Notes: generated by a model from the letters alone, not told the origin. Shown: positions 46,846-60,660, counted from the stretch's first letter. The stretch: 64,000 nucleotides of DNA from Flaccisagitta enflata (GCA_965153355.1 OZ231127.1:9238001-9302000), one strand, 5' to 3'. Numbers and translations: made by a program.

Positions 46846-47049
46846 AGAGTGCATGATATCATATCGGTTTTATAACATAGTTGCGAAATGCGCAATTCTA
46901 AGGGGTTTTAGATAAAAAGTTGACCATTCTCAGATATTTGCCTACAGAACCTGTATGTAGAACAAGAATATAACATTTTGTCGAATTATTTGAATTTTTG
47001 ATTACATTGGTATGATGTTATCACGCCAAAAATCGATTTTAAACTTATA

Positions 47050-47235
47050 AAAGGCCGGATACATTAGTCTCTTGCTGGTGGGCAGGGGCAGTGATAAAAA
47101 AGGCTAACTATGCTTTTAGGCAGGAGCAGTAAAGCAGCAAACGCCCGTAAACGCCGAAAAAATAAAAAAAGTAAAGTTTGACGGAAGGACGAATGGACTG
47201 ACCGAAAGACCGACAAAGCGGGCTGTAGAGTTTGA
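47050..47235 (-). mobile_element. Family 2 hairpin element, degenerate
   Basis: It starts AAGGCCGGATACATTAG, has GGTGGGCAGGGGCAGTG and an internal CGCCCGTAAACGCC segment, then a GACGGAAGGAC array and ends GCGGGCTGTAGAG. It lies in the 976-bp part present only in the first copy of the duplication. Confidence 0.65.
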
Positions 47236-48374
47236 TGCTTGTATTTCAGTTGCTTATATGATGCAATTTTTTTTTTTTGGGGGGGGGGGCGGAACATCAA
47301 TGATGCAATATCTCAAAGTAAGTTTTCGATGCCTGTGCACAATATTTTCAAAAGATCTGTATCCATACTTGCTCTACAGACTCTCTACAAGCTGTGAGCA
47401 ACATTTTTCACCCGTAAGCACCTGTTTTCAGGGTCTTGTTAAGAATTAACGACCTTTCCGCATTTGGATCTCATTTTCAGCAATGTTATTTAGTTGAAAG
47501 GGGCAAAATTTTTGCAGAAAATGATGTAAAGGATGGTTAGAGACTGGTTATACCACTGGTATGAATTAAAGAGAAGGTTCATTTTTGTCTTGTTCAAAAC
47601 TTTGAATCCATTTTTTATCATGATAACATCATGCCACATCCATGAAAATTTCTGTCAAAATAAAGTCAATCATCTGTTTTAAATTGGGTAGTTTATTTGG
47701 TCATTCAATGTTTATTTGGTCATTCAATGTTCAATGCTCATTCAATGTTATGCAAAAAAATTCCTAAGAGTAGCATTATTCTTAAGAAAAGCAGTTTTTA
47801 GATTAGATGAGTGATACTGATTTTTTTTTTTTTTTTGCAAATGTTTTGGCTGAATAAGTGTTAAATTCTTGTTCTACACACTTTTAAGGAACTGCATGCC
47901 AAAATCTGAAGAAGGTCCATTTTTTTTGGCATTTGATTCAAGTGTTACAATATCATTTTTGACATCATTGTAAGACGTCAGACATTCAGGACAAAAAGAA
48001 AGAACTTTGGTCGCTTTGGCCCCAAAGGGCTGATGTCCTTTAGAACACAGGGGGAATGTCCGTCCGTCTGTCCTTCCATCCTTTTGTCCGTATCCCCCCC
48101 CCGTTGACCATCAAGGCCTCAAATTAGCTTTTCCAGGCCTCAATTTAGCCCTTTCAGACCTCAATTTAAGCCTTCCAGACCTCAATTTAGCCCTCCACGC
48201 CTCAAATTAGCCCTCTCGGCTTCAAATCAGCCCCCCATGCCTCAAATCTGCCCTCCGGACCTCAAATCTGCCCTCAAGACCTTCAATCAGCCCTCAAGGC
48301 AAATAGTCGCAAAAGGGTTAGATGGTCAGCGGTACCCGTGCCCTGCCTAAGTAGATTGTGGTTGAAGTTGAGGG

Positions 48375-48905
48375 GGGAGCAGGGCAGCGGCCCCGAAGGG
48401 GTCGATGACCTATGCTTTCACACATATGGGGGATTTTCTCCTTCTCCTCCTCCTCCTCCTCCTCCGTCCCTCCCCCCCTCAAATCCCAGTCTCGAGGCCC
48501 AAATTCCAGTCTCAAGGCCCAAATCCCAGTCTCGAGGCCCAAATCCCAGCCTCAAGGCCCAAATCCTAGCCTCAAGGCTTAAATCCTAGCCTGGAGGCTG
48601 AGATTTGGGCCTCAAGGCCGGGATCTGGGCCTCTTGGCTGAGATTTTGACGTTGAGGCTGAGATTTAGGCTTCAAGACTGAAATCTGGGCCTCCAGGCTA
48701 GGATTTAGGCCTTGAGGCTAGGATTTGGGCCTTGAGGCTGGGATTTGGGCCTCGAGACTGGGATTTGGGCCCCGAGACTGGAATTTGGGCCTCGAGACTG
48801 GGATTTGAGGGGGGGGGGATGTAGGAGGAGAAGGAGAAGAAGAAGGAGAAAATCCCCCATATGTGTGAAAGCATAGGTCATCGACCCCCTCAGGGCCGCT
48901 GCCCA
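48375..48905. mobile_element. Family 3 long foldback, copy 1
   Basis: The left half reads CAGCGGCCCCGAAGGGGTCG then AAATCCCAGTCTCGAGGCCC units. The right half is its inverted complement, ending CCCCCTCAGGGCCGCTGCCC. The halves meet near 48,640, so the element could fold into a ~260-bp hairpin. Confidence 0.8.
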
Positions 48906-49783
48906 AAAACCAGCCCTCCAAACCTCAAATCTGCTCTCCAAGCCATAGTTATGCCCTCCAGCCCTCAAATAGCCGCTTTCAATTTGTTAGATCTACTTTC
49001 TATAATTATCATTCAATTATAATAACAATACAGGCTTAAAATCTAATTGCTTATTAATAGAAAGAGACGGCACGAAATACTATTAAGTTCAATATCGTTA
49101 TTATCATCAAGTTGATATCATTAATATTACTCAGAATGAAAACTCAGGAGTCCGCTTCTTATCGCGTTTGACACTGCCGTTGGTAAATGTTGTTGCTCAT
49201 ACCGAAGCCAATCTCTGAAAAGGAAGACAAGAGAGTGCATGATATTATATCGGTTTTATAACATAGTTGCGAAATGCGCAATTCTAAGGGGTTTTAGGAA
49301 CTGCATGCCAAAATCTGAAGAAGGTCCATTTTTTTGGGCATTTGATTCAAGTGTTACAATATCATTTTTGACATCATTGTAAGAGGTCAGACATTCAGGA
49401 CAAAAAGAAAGAACTTTGGTCGCTTTGGCCCCAAAGGGCTGATGTCCTTTAGAACACAGGGGGAATGTCCGTCCGTCTGTCCTTCCATCCTTTTGTCCGT
49501 CTCCCCCCCCCGTTGACCATCAAGGCCTCAAATTAGCTTTTCCAGGCCTCAATCTAGCCCTTTCAGACCTCAATTTAAGCCTTCCAGACCTCAATTTAGC
49601 CCTCCACGCCTCAAATTAGCCCTCTCGGCTTCAAATCAGCCCCCCATGCCTCAAATCTGCCCTCCGGACCTCAAATCTGCCCTCAAGACCTTCAATCAGC
49701 CCTCAAGGCAAATAGTCGCAAAAGGGTTAGATGGTCAGCGGTACCCGTGCCCTGCCTAAGTAGATTGTGGTTGAAGTTGAGGG

Positions 49784-50314
49784 GGGAGCAGGGCAGCGGC
49801 CCCGAAGGGGTCGATGACCTATGCTTTCACACATATGGGGGATTTTCTCCTTCTCCTCCTCCTCCTCCTCCTCCGTCCCTCCCCCCCTCAAATCCCAGTC
49901 TCGAGGCCCAAATTCCAGTCTCAAGGCCCAAATCCCAGTCTCGAGGCCCAAATCCCAGCCTCAAGGCCCAAATCCTAGCCTCAAGGCCTAAATCCTAGCC
50001 TGGAGGCTGAGATTTGGGCCTCAAGGCCGGGATCTGGGCCTCTTGGCTGAGATTTTGAGGTTGAGGCTGAGATTTAGGCTTCAAGACTGAAATCTGGGCC
50101 TCCAGGCTAGGATTTAGGCCTTGAGGCTAGGATTTGGGCCTTGAGGCTGGGATTTGGGCCTCGAGACTGGGATTTGGGCCCCGAGACTGGAATTTGGGCC
50201 TCGAGACTGGGATTTGAGGGGGGGGGGACGTAGGAGGAGAAGGAGAAGAAGAAGGAGAAAATCCCCCATATGTGTGAAAGCATAGGTCATCGACCCCCTC
50301 AGGGCCGCTGCCCA
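49784..50314. mobile_element. Family 3 long foldback, copy 2
   Basis: This is the same element as 48,375-48,905, carried along by the 1,409-bp-offset duplication. Confidence 0.8.
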
Positions 50315-50489
50315 AAAACCAGCCCTCCAAACCTCAAATCTGCTCTCCAAGCCATAGTTATGCCCTCCAGCCCTCAAATATGCCTTCAGTGGCCTAAATC
50401 AGCCATCAAGAGCCCCATCAGGACGGACCATGTGCGATCCTTGGATGACTAGTTTTCTTGCATGGTAAAAGATGATATTTTGATGCAGG

Positions 50490-50577
50490 TAGGTAAAGTG
50501 TGACGGATCGATGGACGGACGTACCAACAGACGGACCGACAAAGCGGGCTGTAGAGTCGCGTAGCACGCGACTAAAA
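50490..50577 (-). mobile_element. Family 2 element, 5'-truncated
   Basis: A GACGGACG/GACCGAC array is followed by AAAGCGGGCTGTAGAGTCGCG and the TAGCACGCGACTAAAAA end. The GGCCGGATAC end is absent. Confidence 0.65.
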
Positions 50578-50699
50578 AAAGCACGCCTGGTGTCTCCCTC
50601 ATTTGGTTCTAATCGAGCCAAAGGGGCTGGGTGGCATGAGGACCATTAGGGGCATGAGGGGCATGAGGACCATGAGGGGCATGAGGGGGCTACTAAAAC

Positions 50700-51047
50700 T
50701 CAAGTTCCTGGCAAATTTCGAGCATCGTAATCATAGTTATCATACCAATCGGGTCCTTTTTCGCAGTCTGCCTTGTTTACAGCGCGGAAAGCTTTCATTT
50801 CTGTCGGGCATGCTTCGTCAAATTTTTCCCGCAGGCAACAATTTGTTTTCGCAATTCCGTAATATTTTTTGTCTTTTGTCATTTTCCACTTTCTGAGGAA
50901 GTTGCCGCAGAGGGCGTTCAATTGATAGCATTTGTAGTTTTTCCCATCAAACTCGACTCCTTCCAATCTGGAATACGAACACATGAATGACATGAGTTTA
51001 AATGGTCTCATTATCTCATACATGTATTCGGGAGACAAAAACGCATC
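50700..51047 (-). CDS. Host 3' exon of a Cys-rich, probably secreted protein
   Basis: This is an open 116-codon exon after TTTTTTTTTCAG (acceptor at 51,048-51,049), ending in TGA at 50,700. It has seven Cys including a CC pair (KTNCCLREKF), and is otherwise aromatic- and Lys-rich, ending DYDARNLPGT. Spaced Cys without repeats suggest a disulphide-bonded extracellular domain. The family was not recognised. The upstream exon is not visible; a family 2 element starts 10 bp upstream of the acceptor, inside the intron. Confidence 0.55.
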   Translation of the reverse strand, partial: DAFLSPEYMYEIMRPFKLMSFMCSYSRLEGVEFDGKNYKCYQLNALCGNFLRKWKMTKDKKYYGIAKTNCCLREKFDEACPTEMKAFRAVNKADCEKGPDWYDNYDYDARNLPGT

Positions 51048-51057
51048 CTGAAAAAAA

Positions 51058-51258
51058 AACAAGGCTGTATACACGGCTACCCCAGTCGCACGCGGGGCAG
51101 GGACCATATTTGAGGTCACTTGATCGTTTGGTCAGAAGCAGTTAGGCCAAAAATCCAAAGTAAGTTAGGTGTGACATTTGGACATACGGACAAACCCATG
51201 GATGGACGGACGGACCGACAAAGCGGGGTGTAGAGTCGCGTAGCACGCCACTAAAAAG
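51058..51258 (-). mobile_element. Family 2 hairpin element
   Basis: ACAAGGCTGTATACACGGCTAC lies at one end and GAGTCGCGTAGCACGCCACT at the other, with GACGGACGGACC units between. It inserted in the intron before the Cys-rich exon. Confidence 0.7.
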
Positions 51259-51259
51259 A

Positions 51260-52905
51260 AAAGACAACATTTTCTTCTCATATCATTACTAATAGAAGTA
51301 ATGATATATCGGTTCAAAACTTACATATTTCCTCATTATCGGCAAGAGAATAGTTTTAGCTTTCTTTTGATTTATCCCATGCCAGGATTTGAGTGGTTTT
51401 AGCACTACAATCAACTATGTTTCATGGAGATGTCTCTGTTTTCGCTATCTATATCTTCCTTTATTTTCTATATACTATCTAGCTCATGTATATACGGACA
51501 CCTACCTATATTCATAACAGTTAAACTAAAATATCCAGTAAGACAGCATGCCCATGAAGCCAACATTTAGAGTATCAAAACGGGTCAAAATAGAAAATAT
51601 ACATGAGTGAAAATAGAAAAACAAGTGAATAAAAGTGATTAAGATAAGACATGCATGATTTTGAAAGCAAAATTTGCATATGTTAGCAAGAGACTCAGAT
51701 TTAGCTTAAATTACTGAGGAAGATTTACTGGAAATTTCTACAAATTTCTTTTTTGTCACAGAGAAGGGGTTGGTCAAAATTATGAGTTTTCATAAAAAAT
51801 GAAAAAATGAAAAAACTAAGAACACAGTTCTCTTCACAAATCGTTTTTAGAGAGAACTATGTCTTTAAAAATGCAAAATTCTTTTGGGTGTAGCTTTCTT
51901 ATAATTTCGACCTGAGAAAATGAAAAAAAAAATGTCAACAGAATTTCCCTAAAGATCTTCATTTTTTTGCCATTTTCCGTTAGAATGGTTTATCAAAAGG
52001 TGATTTAAAGCTTAAAATATGGAACAGATGTACATATCAAGTCTATCCACTGACAACTTGAGCAATTATTGGAATAAAGTCGAATTACGTTATTCGACTT
52101 TTTGAAACATAGGGGAGAAATAAAGTTTTCCATTTTGGATTTGAGACAATTTTTGAAAGTTGTGCCATTTTTGGGCTGGGATGATACTTTTTTTTATATT
52201 CATAGCTAAGAAAGAACTTATTTTTCTCTTTCAAATGGCGCCAACCTGAAGTCTCTATGATCATTAGTTTTGGCGCTATGAATTTGTGATTAGATAACAT
52301 CTCGGTGAAAGAATCGTATTTTTTGGTTTACTTTCCATCTCTTTTTTTTTTCTTTAATGAATTAAAGCTACTTTAGTTCACATGAAATAGTAAAATGTGA
52401 GGTCTACAGATTTCAGCAATCATTTTTTATGTATTTATCGCAAATTATGTGGGTTTTTGGGTCAGCAGTTGTTTGAATACTGTTCAAAAGTACTAAGAAT
52501 ATCATAGGATGCTTTCATAAAGACACTATCATTTTGTATGTCAGTGTGTCTGTCTCTAAAGCATTTCACCCAGAGAAACAATAATAGACGAGCATTCCTC
52601 TAGCTTTTCTTGAAACCTTTGATAACGATTTATGTTTCATGATGAGCATACATCTTGCTATGCTGCCACAGGTGAGGCCAGAATTTTCTACACGCGTAAG
52701 TAACAAAATTTTATAAAAATAGTTTCATCAACAGCTAAATCGCACTGGGTTTGATTACAGTAAACTCATAAAATAGAGCTGGCTAGAATACGACCAAATC
52801 ACTGTTATGATTAGTCCATTATTTGTGCAAAAGTGGGATGAAGCACTTCATTTTTCCCTGGCAGATTTCACGTCATAAAAAAATGAACGCAAAGCAATAA
52901 CCTGT
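51260..52905. other. AT-rich DNA, no gene seen
   Basis: There is no open frame longer than about 70 codons, and no tandem array. Poly-A and poly-T runs are frequent. It may be decayed transposon or intron. Confidence 0.5.
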
Positions 52906-52911
52906 GATAAC

Positions 52912-53072
52912 AAGGCCGGATACACGGCCAATACCAGTTGCGGACGGGTGGGCAGGAGCGGAAATGCGCGTTTCCATACTTTCCAACTCGATCACCACGG
53001 ACCGATGGATGGATGGACCAACGGACGGACGGACGGACAAAGCCTCTTATAGAGTTGCGTGTCCGCAACTAA
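52912..53072 (-). mobile_element. Family 2 hairpin element
   Basis: AAGGCCGGATACACGGCCAA at one end, GAGTTGCGTGTCCGCAAC (perfect hairpin) at the other, and a GACGGACG array between. A second, truncated copy of the first 50 bp lies at 53,143-53,195. Confidence 0.75.
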
Positions 53073-53359
53073 AAAATCTTCTATTCATGACTGAGCAGAG
53101 CTTAGTAGCTCAATCTGTCTTCAAATAACATTGTTTTGAAGAACAAGGCCGGATACACGGCCAATACCAGTTGCGGACGGGTGGGCAGGGGCCTGGTCAA
53201 AAGTCATAGTACAGTGGGTTTTTTTTTTTTATTTTTTGCAGTTTTTTAAAGTTTGAGGGTTGTTTGAACTATCACTCATGAAATCTTGTCAAGGGCGCTT
53301 TTTGAGAAATTTGAAAAAAAAAAGAAAATTTTAATCTCACTTTGAATATAGATCTTTCG

Positions 53360-53640
53360 AAGTCCACCTTCTCCTCCTTTTCCTCCGCACCTCCCCTCCC
53401 CCTCCCCCCCATCCAGGCCCATATCTCAGCCTTGAGGCCCATATCCTAGCCTTGAGGCCCAAATCCCAGTCTGAGGCCCAAATCCCTTGAGGCTGGAATT
53501 CGGGCCTGGGGGTGGGGATTTTGGCCTGGCGGTTGGGATTTGGGCCTCAAGACTGGGATTTGGGCCTTGAGGCTGGGATATGGGCCTCAAGGCTGAGATA
53601 TAGGCCTAGAGACTGGGGGAGTGGGGGGGATTCGAAGAGA
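53360..53640. mobile_element. Family 3 internal repeat, end-less copy
   Basis: Inverted halves of GAGGCCCATATC and GATTTGGGCCTC units meet near 53,500. The GCGGCCCC ends are missing. Confidence 0.6.
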
Positions 53641-53797
53641 GATATGTCGTATCCTAGGCAGATAACTTTACTGATTTTGGTGCGGGATCTTGGTCCTTTT
53701 CACAATGAATGGTAAGCTCGATATACTGTATCTTGTTCACCAAACAACAGCGTGATCCTATAGGCTGCACCATCTCTTTTGTTGACTTTGGACGGGA

Positions 53798-53801
53798 TCT
53801 C

Positions 53802-53894
<93 letters not shown>
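53798..53894. repeat. TC dinucleotide repeat
   Basis: About 95 bp of TC. Confidence 0.98.
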
Positions 53895-53898
<4 letters not shown>

Positions 53899-53924
53899 TT
53901 AAGCCCAAAGGCCCAAACCAATGG

Positions 53925-54380
53925 TTAATAGTCGCAAAAGCGTTAGATGGTCAGCGATACCCGTGCCCTGCTTAAGTAGGTTGTGGTTGAAGTTGAGGAG
54001 AATGGGACAGCGACCTTGAAGGAGTCGATGACCCTCTTTCACACATATGAAATTTTCTCCTCCTTCTCCGCACCCCCTCCCCCAGCCTCCAGGCCTATAT
54101 CTCAGCCTGGAGGCCCATATCCCAGCCTCGAGGCCCAAATCCCAGTCTTGACGCCCAAATCCCTAGAGAGTGGAATCTGGGCCTTTGGGTTGGGATTTGG
54201 GCCTTGAGAGTGGGATTTGGGCCTCAAGACTGGGATTTGGGCCTCGAGGCTGGGATATGGGCCTCCAGGCTGAGATATAGGCCTGGAGGCTGGGGGGAGG
54301 GGGGGGGTACGAAGAAGGAGGAGAAAATTCCCCATATGTGTGAAAGCATAGGTCATCGACCCCTTCGGGGCCGCTGCCCA
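53925..54380. mobile_element. Family 3 long foldback, third copy
   Basis: It has the same outer flank as 48,305 (TAGTCGCAAAAG, TAGATGGTCAGCG) and TTTCACACATATG at both inner ends. It has GAGGCCCAAATC inverted halves and a right end GGGGCCGCTGCCC. It is about 70-80% similar to the duplicated copies. Confidence 0.75.
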
Positions 54381-54796
54381 AAAGGAGAAAAAGAAGAAAA
54401 TTCCTTGTTTGAATCATTGACCTTTTGGGGTTGCTGACCTGCACCCTCCCTCAACTTCAATCACAACCTTCTCAGGATGAAGCGGGCCTCAAGTTGTTTG
54501 ATAGAGTTTGATAGAGTTGTTTGATAGAGACATCCTTTCTCGGCATCATGTATTAGAATGAACAAATCAGATAAAGCGACAAGCCTGCAAAGAAAAGTTA
54601 ACAAAGCAACAACTTAACTAAGGCAAAAAAAAAAAAAAAAACCCAGACGCTCAGTTTTTCTTAATTGACTGAAAAGGCTATGAGCATTCTTTTTGATTTC
54701 TTTTTTTTTTTGTTTTTTTGTTTTTTTGTTTATTTGTCTTTTTGGTTTTTTTTGGGGTTTTTTTTTGCCGTTATTTTTTGTAAATAAGACTGATTT

Positions 54797-54992
<196 letters not shown>

Positions 54993-55120
54993 CAAAAGAA
55001 TGGAAATAACAAAAAGAAACAAAAACATTCTGAAATGCCCTTAGGATTAGGTTGATCCTCGGCTATCAGTCTCATATTACCAAGACAGTTCAAAGACAGT
55101 TCTTGTGCAAATACATGTAT

Positions 55121-56410
<1,290 letters not shown>

Positions 56411-56411
56411 T

Positions 56412-56692
56412 AGATGCGTCCTCGCATCTCTATAATAGGCTGTGTCTGTCGGTTTGTCGGTTGGTCGGTAACGCATTCATTAAAAACATCAAAATCAAGC
56501 ATTTTCTCATCAGAAAAGTGGTTCTAACCCAGTAATAGGAGCATGCATCAAGTAATTCATTTAATAAATCATTTATTCATTTACAAATGACATTCATTCA
56601 TAACAAAACATTCATTCATAAAAAACATTCATTCATGAAAAAACATTTATTCAATGAGGACGCATCTTCGGCCTATTTGGCCTTGTTTATGC
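56412..56692 (+). mobile_element. Family 1 variant with internal TTCAT repeat
   Basis: The start TTTTTAGATGCGTCCTCGCATC is a GATGCG hairpin. A short GTCGGTTTGTCGG array leads to AACGCATTCATT. Then about 110 bp of imperfect ATTCATTCATAAAA repeat, and GAGGACGCATCTTCGGCC with GGCCTTGTT at the end. Confidence 0.65.
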
Positions 56693-57295
56693 TACAGATT
56701 ACTCGGAGCTTCATTGACCATTTAAACTTACCTTTATGCGTTTTGAGTTTTTGTTTGACTTAGGTAGTCGGTGTGCTTCTTATTTGAATGATAAGTGGAA
56801 TAGTTCTTTGGCTTTTATACATCCTTTTCCTACAGAACATGATTCTGCAATTGTTATCTGAAACAGAGAGAGTAACAATTGCAGCTGGCAGCTGACAAAT
56901 GGCAAATGCATTGAAAATGTAATCTCCGAGGAAATTTTGACTGGTTTTCTGCACGATTTTGTTTTTTTTCCCAAATCCTCCTCCAGAGCGGAGCTTTAAG
57001 TTGAGTATCATCAGGTTGTAATACATAAAACCCAATCAACCCTTAGCCTTAACACTAACCCTGTCCCTAACCCTAACCCTAAAACCATCCACAACCCCAG
57101 CCCTTACCCTAAATCCACCCCTTACCCTAATCTGAAAACCCCCTTAAGAAGTCTTAAAAACAAAAGACATCATCAGGAAAAAAGGCGAAGTCTTACAATC
57201 ATTAATTTTTACCGTGTCGGGTTATCCAAACTCTTTCATGTCATCATCGAACGAAATCGTCGTTGTCGTCGTTCTTGTCGCATAATTGTCTCTTT
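56693..57295. other. Weak minus-strand frame and degenerate CCCTAA run
   Basis: A 91-codon minus-strand frame (57,035-56,760) is open but has no splice context or recognisable similarity, so I do not call it a gene. An 11-bp hairpin, TGCAATTGTTA and its complement, lies at 56,846-56,883. At 57,050-57,085 there are CCCTAA repeats with changes, resembling interstitial telomere repeat. Confidence 0.5.
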
Positions 57296-57530
57296 TTTGA
57301 TGCGTTATCGCATCTCTATAAGAGGGTCTGTCCGTCCGTCCGTCCGTCCGTCGGTCTGTCCGTCCGTCCGTCCGTCCGTCCGTCCGTCCGTCCGTCCGTC
57401 CGTCTGTCCGTCCGTCCGTCCATCCGTCCGTCCGTCCGTCCGTCCGTCCGTCCGTCCATTGGTCCGTTACGCCTCTTCTAATATCACGCAGATGACGCAT
57501 CTAGTTGCCCACGCGGGCTTGTTTATTTCT
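57295..57530 (+). mobile_element. Family 1 variant with expanded GTCC array
   Basis: The hairpin GATGCGTTATCGCATC is followed by about 125 bp of nearly pure CCGT (57,328-57,460). Then come GGTCCGTTACGC, GATGACGCATC and GGCTTGTTT. It shows how the tetranucleotide part of these elements can expand. Confidence 0.7.
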
Positions 57531-59080
57531 ACTTGGTTGTATATTGTGTAAGTTGAAAATGGTGACATAGCATTTGACTATCGCTTACCAAATGATTGGC
57601 GTCAAGCTGGACAGTAATAACAGAAAATTTTGGTTAGAAGCTTCTCAGCTGAAAGCTGTAAGTGGCTGAGTAAAACTGAAATTTCTTTTAAATGAGTCCA
57701 ATTCAAATTCCTTTTTAAGTGGCCGACACGGAACTGTATAAGAGACTTTGACCGTCTATCCGTCGGTCCGTTGGTCCATCAGTCTGTCAGTCTGTTGGTC
57801 CATTGGTCCAACAGAACGAGTAAAAAGATAGGAAAACAGGTGTTTTTGAATACTTTTTGCGTATGTTTAAGTGTGTGTGGATAGGGGTTGGACGCCCCCA
57901 ACCCACCCCAGTGTCCGACAAAATTTTGGCTGCCTACAAGCAGAATTTTTAGTTGTGTGCACGCGACTCCACACCCCTCTTTGTCCGTCCATCCGTCCAT
58001 CCCTTACTTGGTCGGTCAGTCACACTTTTACTTTTCCTATGATTTTATTTCTTTAGGTCGTTTTAGGTCATATAAGAGTATACTAAGTCATTCTAGGTCA
58101 TTCTTAGTCATTCTAAATGTAAGTCTTGCACGTGACTTATAGGTGTCAGCCTTGTTCAATAGCTCCCTGCCTATGGTAAAAACCTGTACTGGTTTTTCAT
58201 ATATTTCAGGTAAAGAAATATTAACTTATTTGCAATATCATTGCACTACAACAGATAGAAAAACTGATGGGACAGACTTTGATGTTCAATTGAAAACATT
58301 ATTGCTAATATTTTTCCACACAAAATAATTCATACAACTTTCTTTTCTGCCTACAAAAACAGCTAGCTGCCTATGAGTAACGCTCGCGTGCTCGGGCACT
58401 TTGTCGTACCCTTAGCCACCCATCCACAACAATATTGTGACCCCGCGTCGATTGTTTCTTTTTAGCCATGTGTTTCGTGACTCTATATATCGCTTTGCCC
58501 GCCCGTCTCCGGGTCCGTCTGTTTATTTTTGAGCTTCTGTAATTTTGGAGTTCTCCAGTGTCAAATTCATAGCTGTTTATTGTACATTGAATCCTTGGAA
58601 ATTTTATTTAAAAATTGCTTTGTCATCGGAATTTTCTCCTACGTCTGCACCTTGACTTAAGACTTACCTGAGAGTTTATGCTACCGGTCCCCTTGCGACC
58701 ATAATCATGTCATGTCCCATCCCCACAGGTGCAGAACTGCAAAGCTGCTTTCGTGCGGCATGATTTCCACAGCTAAGTTAGAATATCGACGACTTGGAAT
58801 AAAATTCAACGCAAAGTTAGACAATCTATGAATATTGAATATTGAAACACTTGCGATTTTTCCCATTTCAAGTATTTACTATTATTCTTTTTCTGACTCA
58901 TGGGGGACTTAGCAAAGTGAGTAAGTCAAGCACTGTGGAGCGGCCGAGTGCAGTGAGCAATATGAGCGAACAAACGTAGCGAGTGATCAAAAATGTCGTT
59001 GAAAAACGCGCTTGTCTGTGATTAGCAACCCAGGAAGAGAGAAGAAAAGACCTTCAGGATATTTCAAAAGGGAAAATGTT
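57531..59080. other. Mostly unique DNA with fragments of family 2
   Basis: Family 2 remnants lie at 57,725-57,800 (GTCCGTTGG words), 57,950-58,015 (TTTTAGTTGTGTGCACGCGAC) and 58,380-58,445. TCATTCTAGG repeats occur at 58,060-58,115. No gene was recognised. Confidence 0.5.
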
Positions 59081-59084
59081 ACGT

Positions 59085-59213
59085 TTTTAGGTGCGACGAA
59101 GCACCTCTATAACTGGCTGTGTCCGTTGGTCTGTTGGCCTGTCGGTCTGTTGGTCGGGTAACGCATTCGTTCGACGATCCACACGTCGCACCTATTGGCC
59201 TGCTTGGCCTTGT
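59085..59213 (+). mobile_element. Family 1 hairpin element
   Basis: TTTTTAGGTGCGACGAAGCACC, a GTCGGTCTGTTGG array, AACGCATTCGTTCGACGATCC, CACGTCGCACC, then GGCCTGCTTGGCCTTG. It is the most complete copy in the window. Confidence 0.75.
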
Positions 59214-59309
59214 TCTTTTTCAGAGTAATTTTCTCAAGGATACCAATAAAGGCGGCTAATTGCCGTAAGAATAAAGTTGTAAATGCTGAGAGAAAGGGAG
59301 AGAGGCAGA

Positions 59310-59341
<32 letters not shown>

Positions 59342-59663
59342 TGAGAAAGATGCGAATAAATAAAAAAAGATTTAAAAAACCATAGCTCAAAAAATTTTGA
59401 TCACAGAGAATTCTGCTTGGCGTCTTAGATATAAATTTCATGTGTTATTTGGCCCCCAAAGCTTATCAACTTTCCCAAACGCTTTGTGTAAAAAATAGAA
59501 TTCCAAAAAAAAACTGTGCAGGACTCAAAAAGACCAAAGGAACTTTGTTTCTTCGACTCCTTTCAAATAAGTTGTCTCAGAATATGTTTTATTTGTTATA
59601 GTTCATCAAATTTTATGCACATATCACATACATGTATGTGCTCTAGTTTGTCTTCTCTCCTAT

Positions 59664-60660
59664 TACAGGATGTTTCACGCGTTTTGAGGTTTAAAGAATT
59701 GACATAACTTTTCTCCTAGAAAAGCTATTCCAATTCTGAAAAAAGGTCTGAATAGATCTTGAAGTGCAGTTTTTTTATGTCACCAATTTTTTGTATTTGC
59801 GCTTTTTACCTTGGGAGCTACGGGAGTTTAAAGTAAACAACATTATCCAGTTAACTAAACATGGTAAAGAAAAAAATGGACAACTTCTTTTACTAGTTTC
59901 TGGTCAACTATTGGCCTGAACTACAGAAAATCCATGACTGTTTAAAAGTCCTGCAAAAAATTTTCAAAACGCGACGTTGCTGGACTTTGTAGCGTCATTC
60001 ATTTAGAAATGGCAAAAGATTGAAGAAAAAAATCACAGATTAAAAAAAATGCTCATTTCAATTTTTTCTTATCGAGAAATTTTGCTCTTTGCTCTTTGTC
60101 AATTACGTAACTCAGGATTGTCTTAGCTACTCAATATCCATGAGCCAATTAAAGAGCTATGAATTTTCTCTAAAATGGAGCCACGAACCAATTTCTAACT
60201 TAATTCGTTTAATTCCTATGTTACAATAAAGATAGCCCATGAAAATCAGGTGGTACTGACTTTCCTAATTCTTGACCACCTGTCTTCATCCTTCTGCCAT
60301 TTCTAAACGGATAGAGTTATGACAACCAGCAAGGTCTCATTAGAAAGATCTTTCGCAGAGCTTCAAAATGGTCATGGATTTTGCTATGTTTTTCTTATTG
60401 CTTAGATGTGAAACACTAACAAACAAGTAGTTTGCTTTTTTTTTGCCATAGTTATCCAGATTAAAGATGCAGGCTGGATATGGTTGTTTTTTTCAAACTT
60501 ACATAGTGGGCATATTTAAAAGCGCAGGTATAAAAAATTGGTGACATAAAAAAACTGCAGTTCAAGATCGACTCAGACCTTTTTTCAGATTTGGATTAGC
60601 TTTTCTAAGAGAAAAACTATATCGATTCTTTAAACCTCAAAACGCGTGAAACACCCTGTA
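59664..60660. mobile_element. ~1-kb non-autonomous DNA transposon with ~130-bp inverted ends
   Basis: The first ~130 bp (CAGGATGTTTCACGCGTTTTG) and the last ~130 bp are inverted copies with scattered mismatches. TA on both outer sides could be the target duplication, as in Tc1/mariner-type elements. The interior is AT-rich and non-coding. Confidence 0.75.

Larger units (their letters stand above)
46850..50390. repeat. Direct segmental duplication, 1,409-bp offset, second copy lacks 976 bp
   Basis: 47,889-48,970 is repeated almost exactly at 49,298-50,379. The flank 46,850-46,912 is repeated at 49,235-49,297, but in the second copy it joins directly to the equivalent of 47,889. So the first copy has 976 bp (46,913-47,888) that the second lacks. 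The two copies differ at only a few positions. Confidence 0.9.

Noticed and set aside
56760-57035. 91-codon minus-strand frame as a host gene
   Set aside because: It is AT-rich and overlaps a hairpin and repeat-like DNA. No splice context, domain or conservation can be shown.
57050-57085. True telomere or chromosome end
   Set aside because: Only a few degenerate CCCTAA units are present, with ordinary sequence on both sides. At most it is an interstitial remnant.
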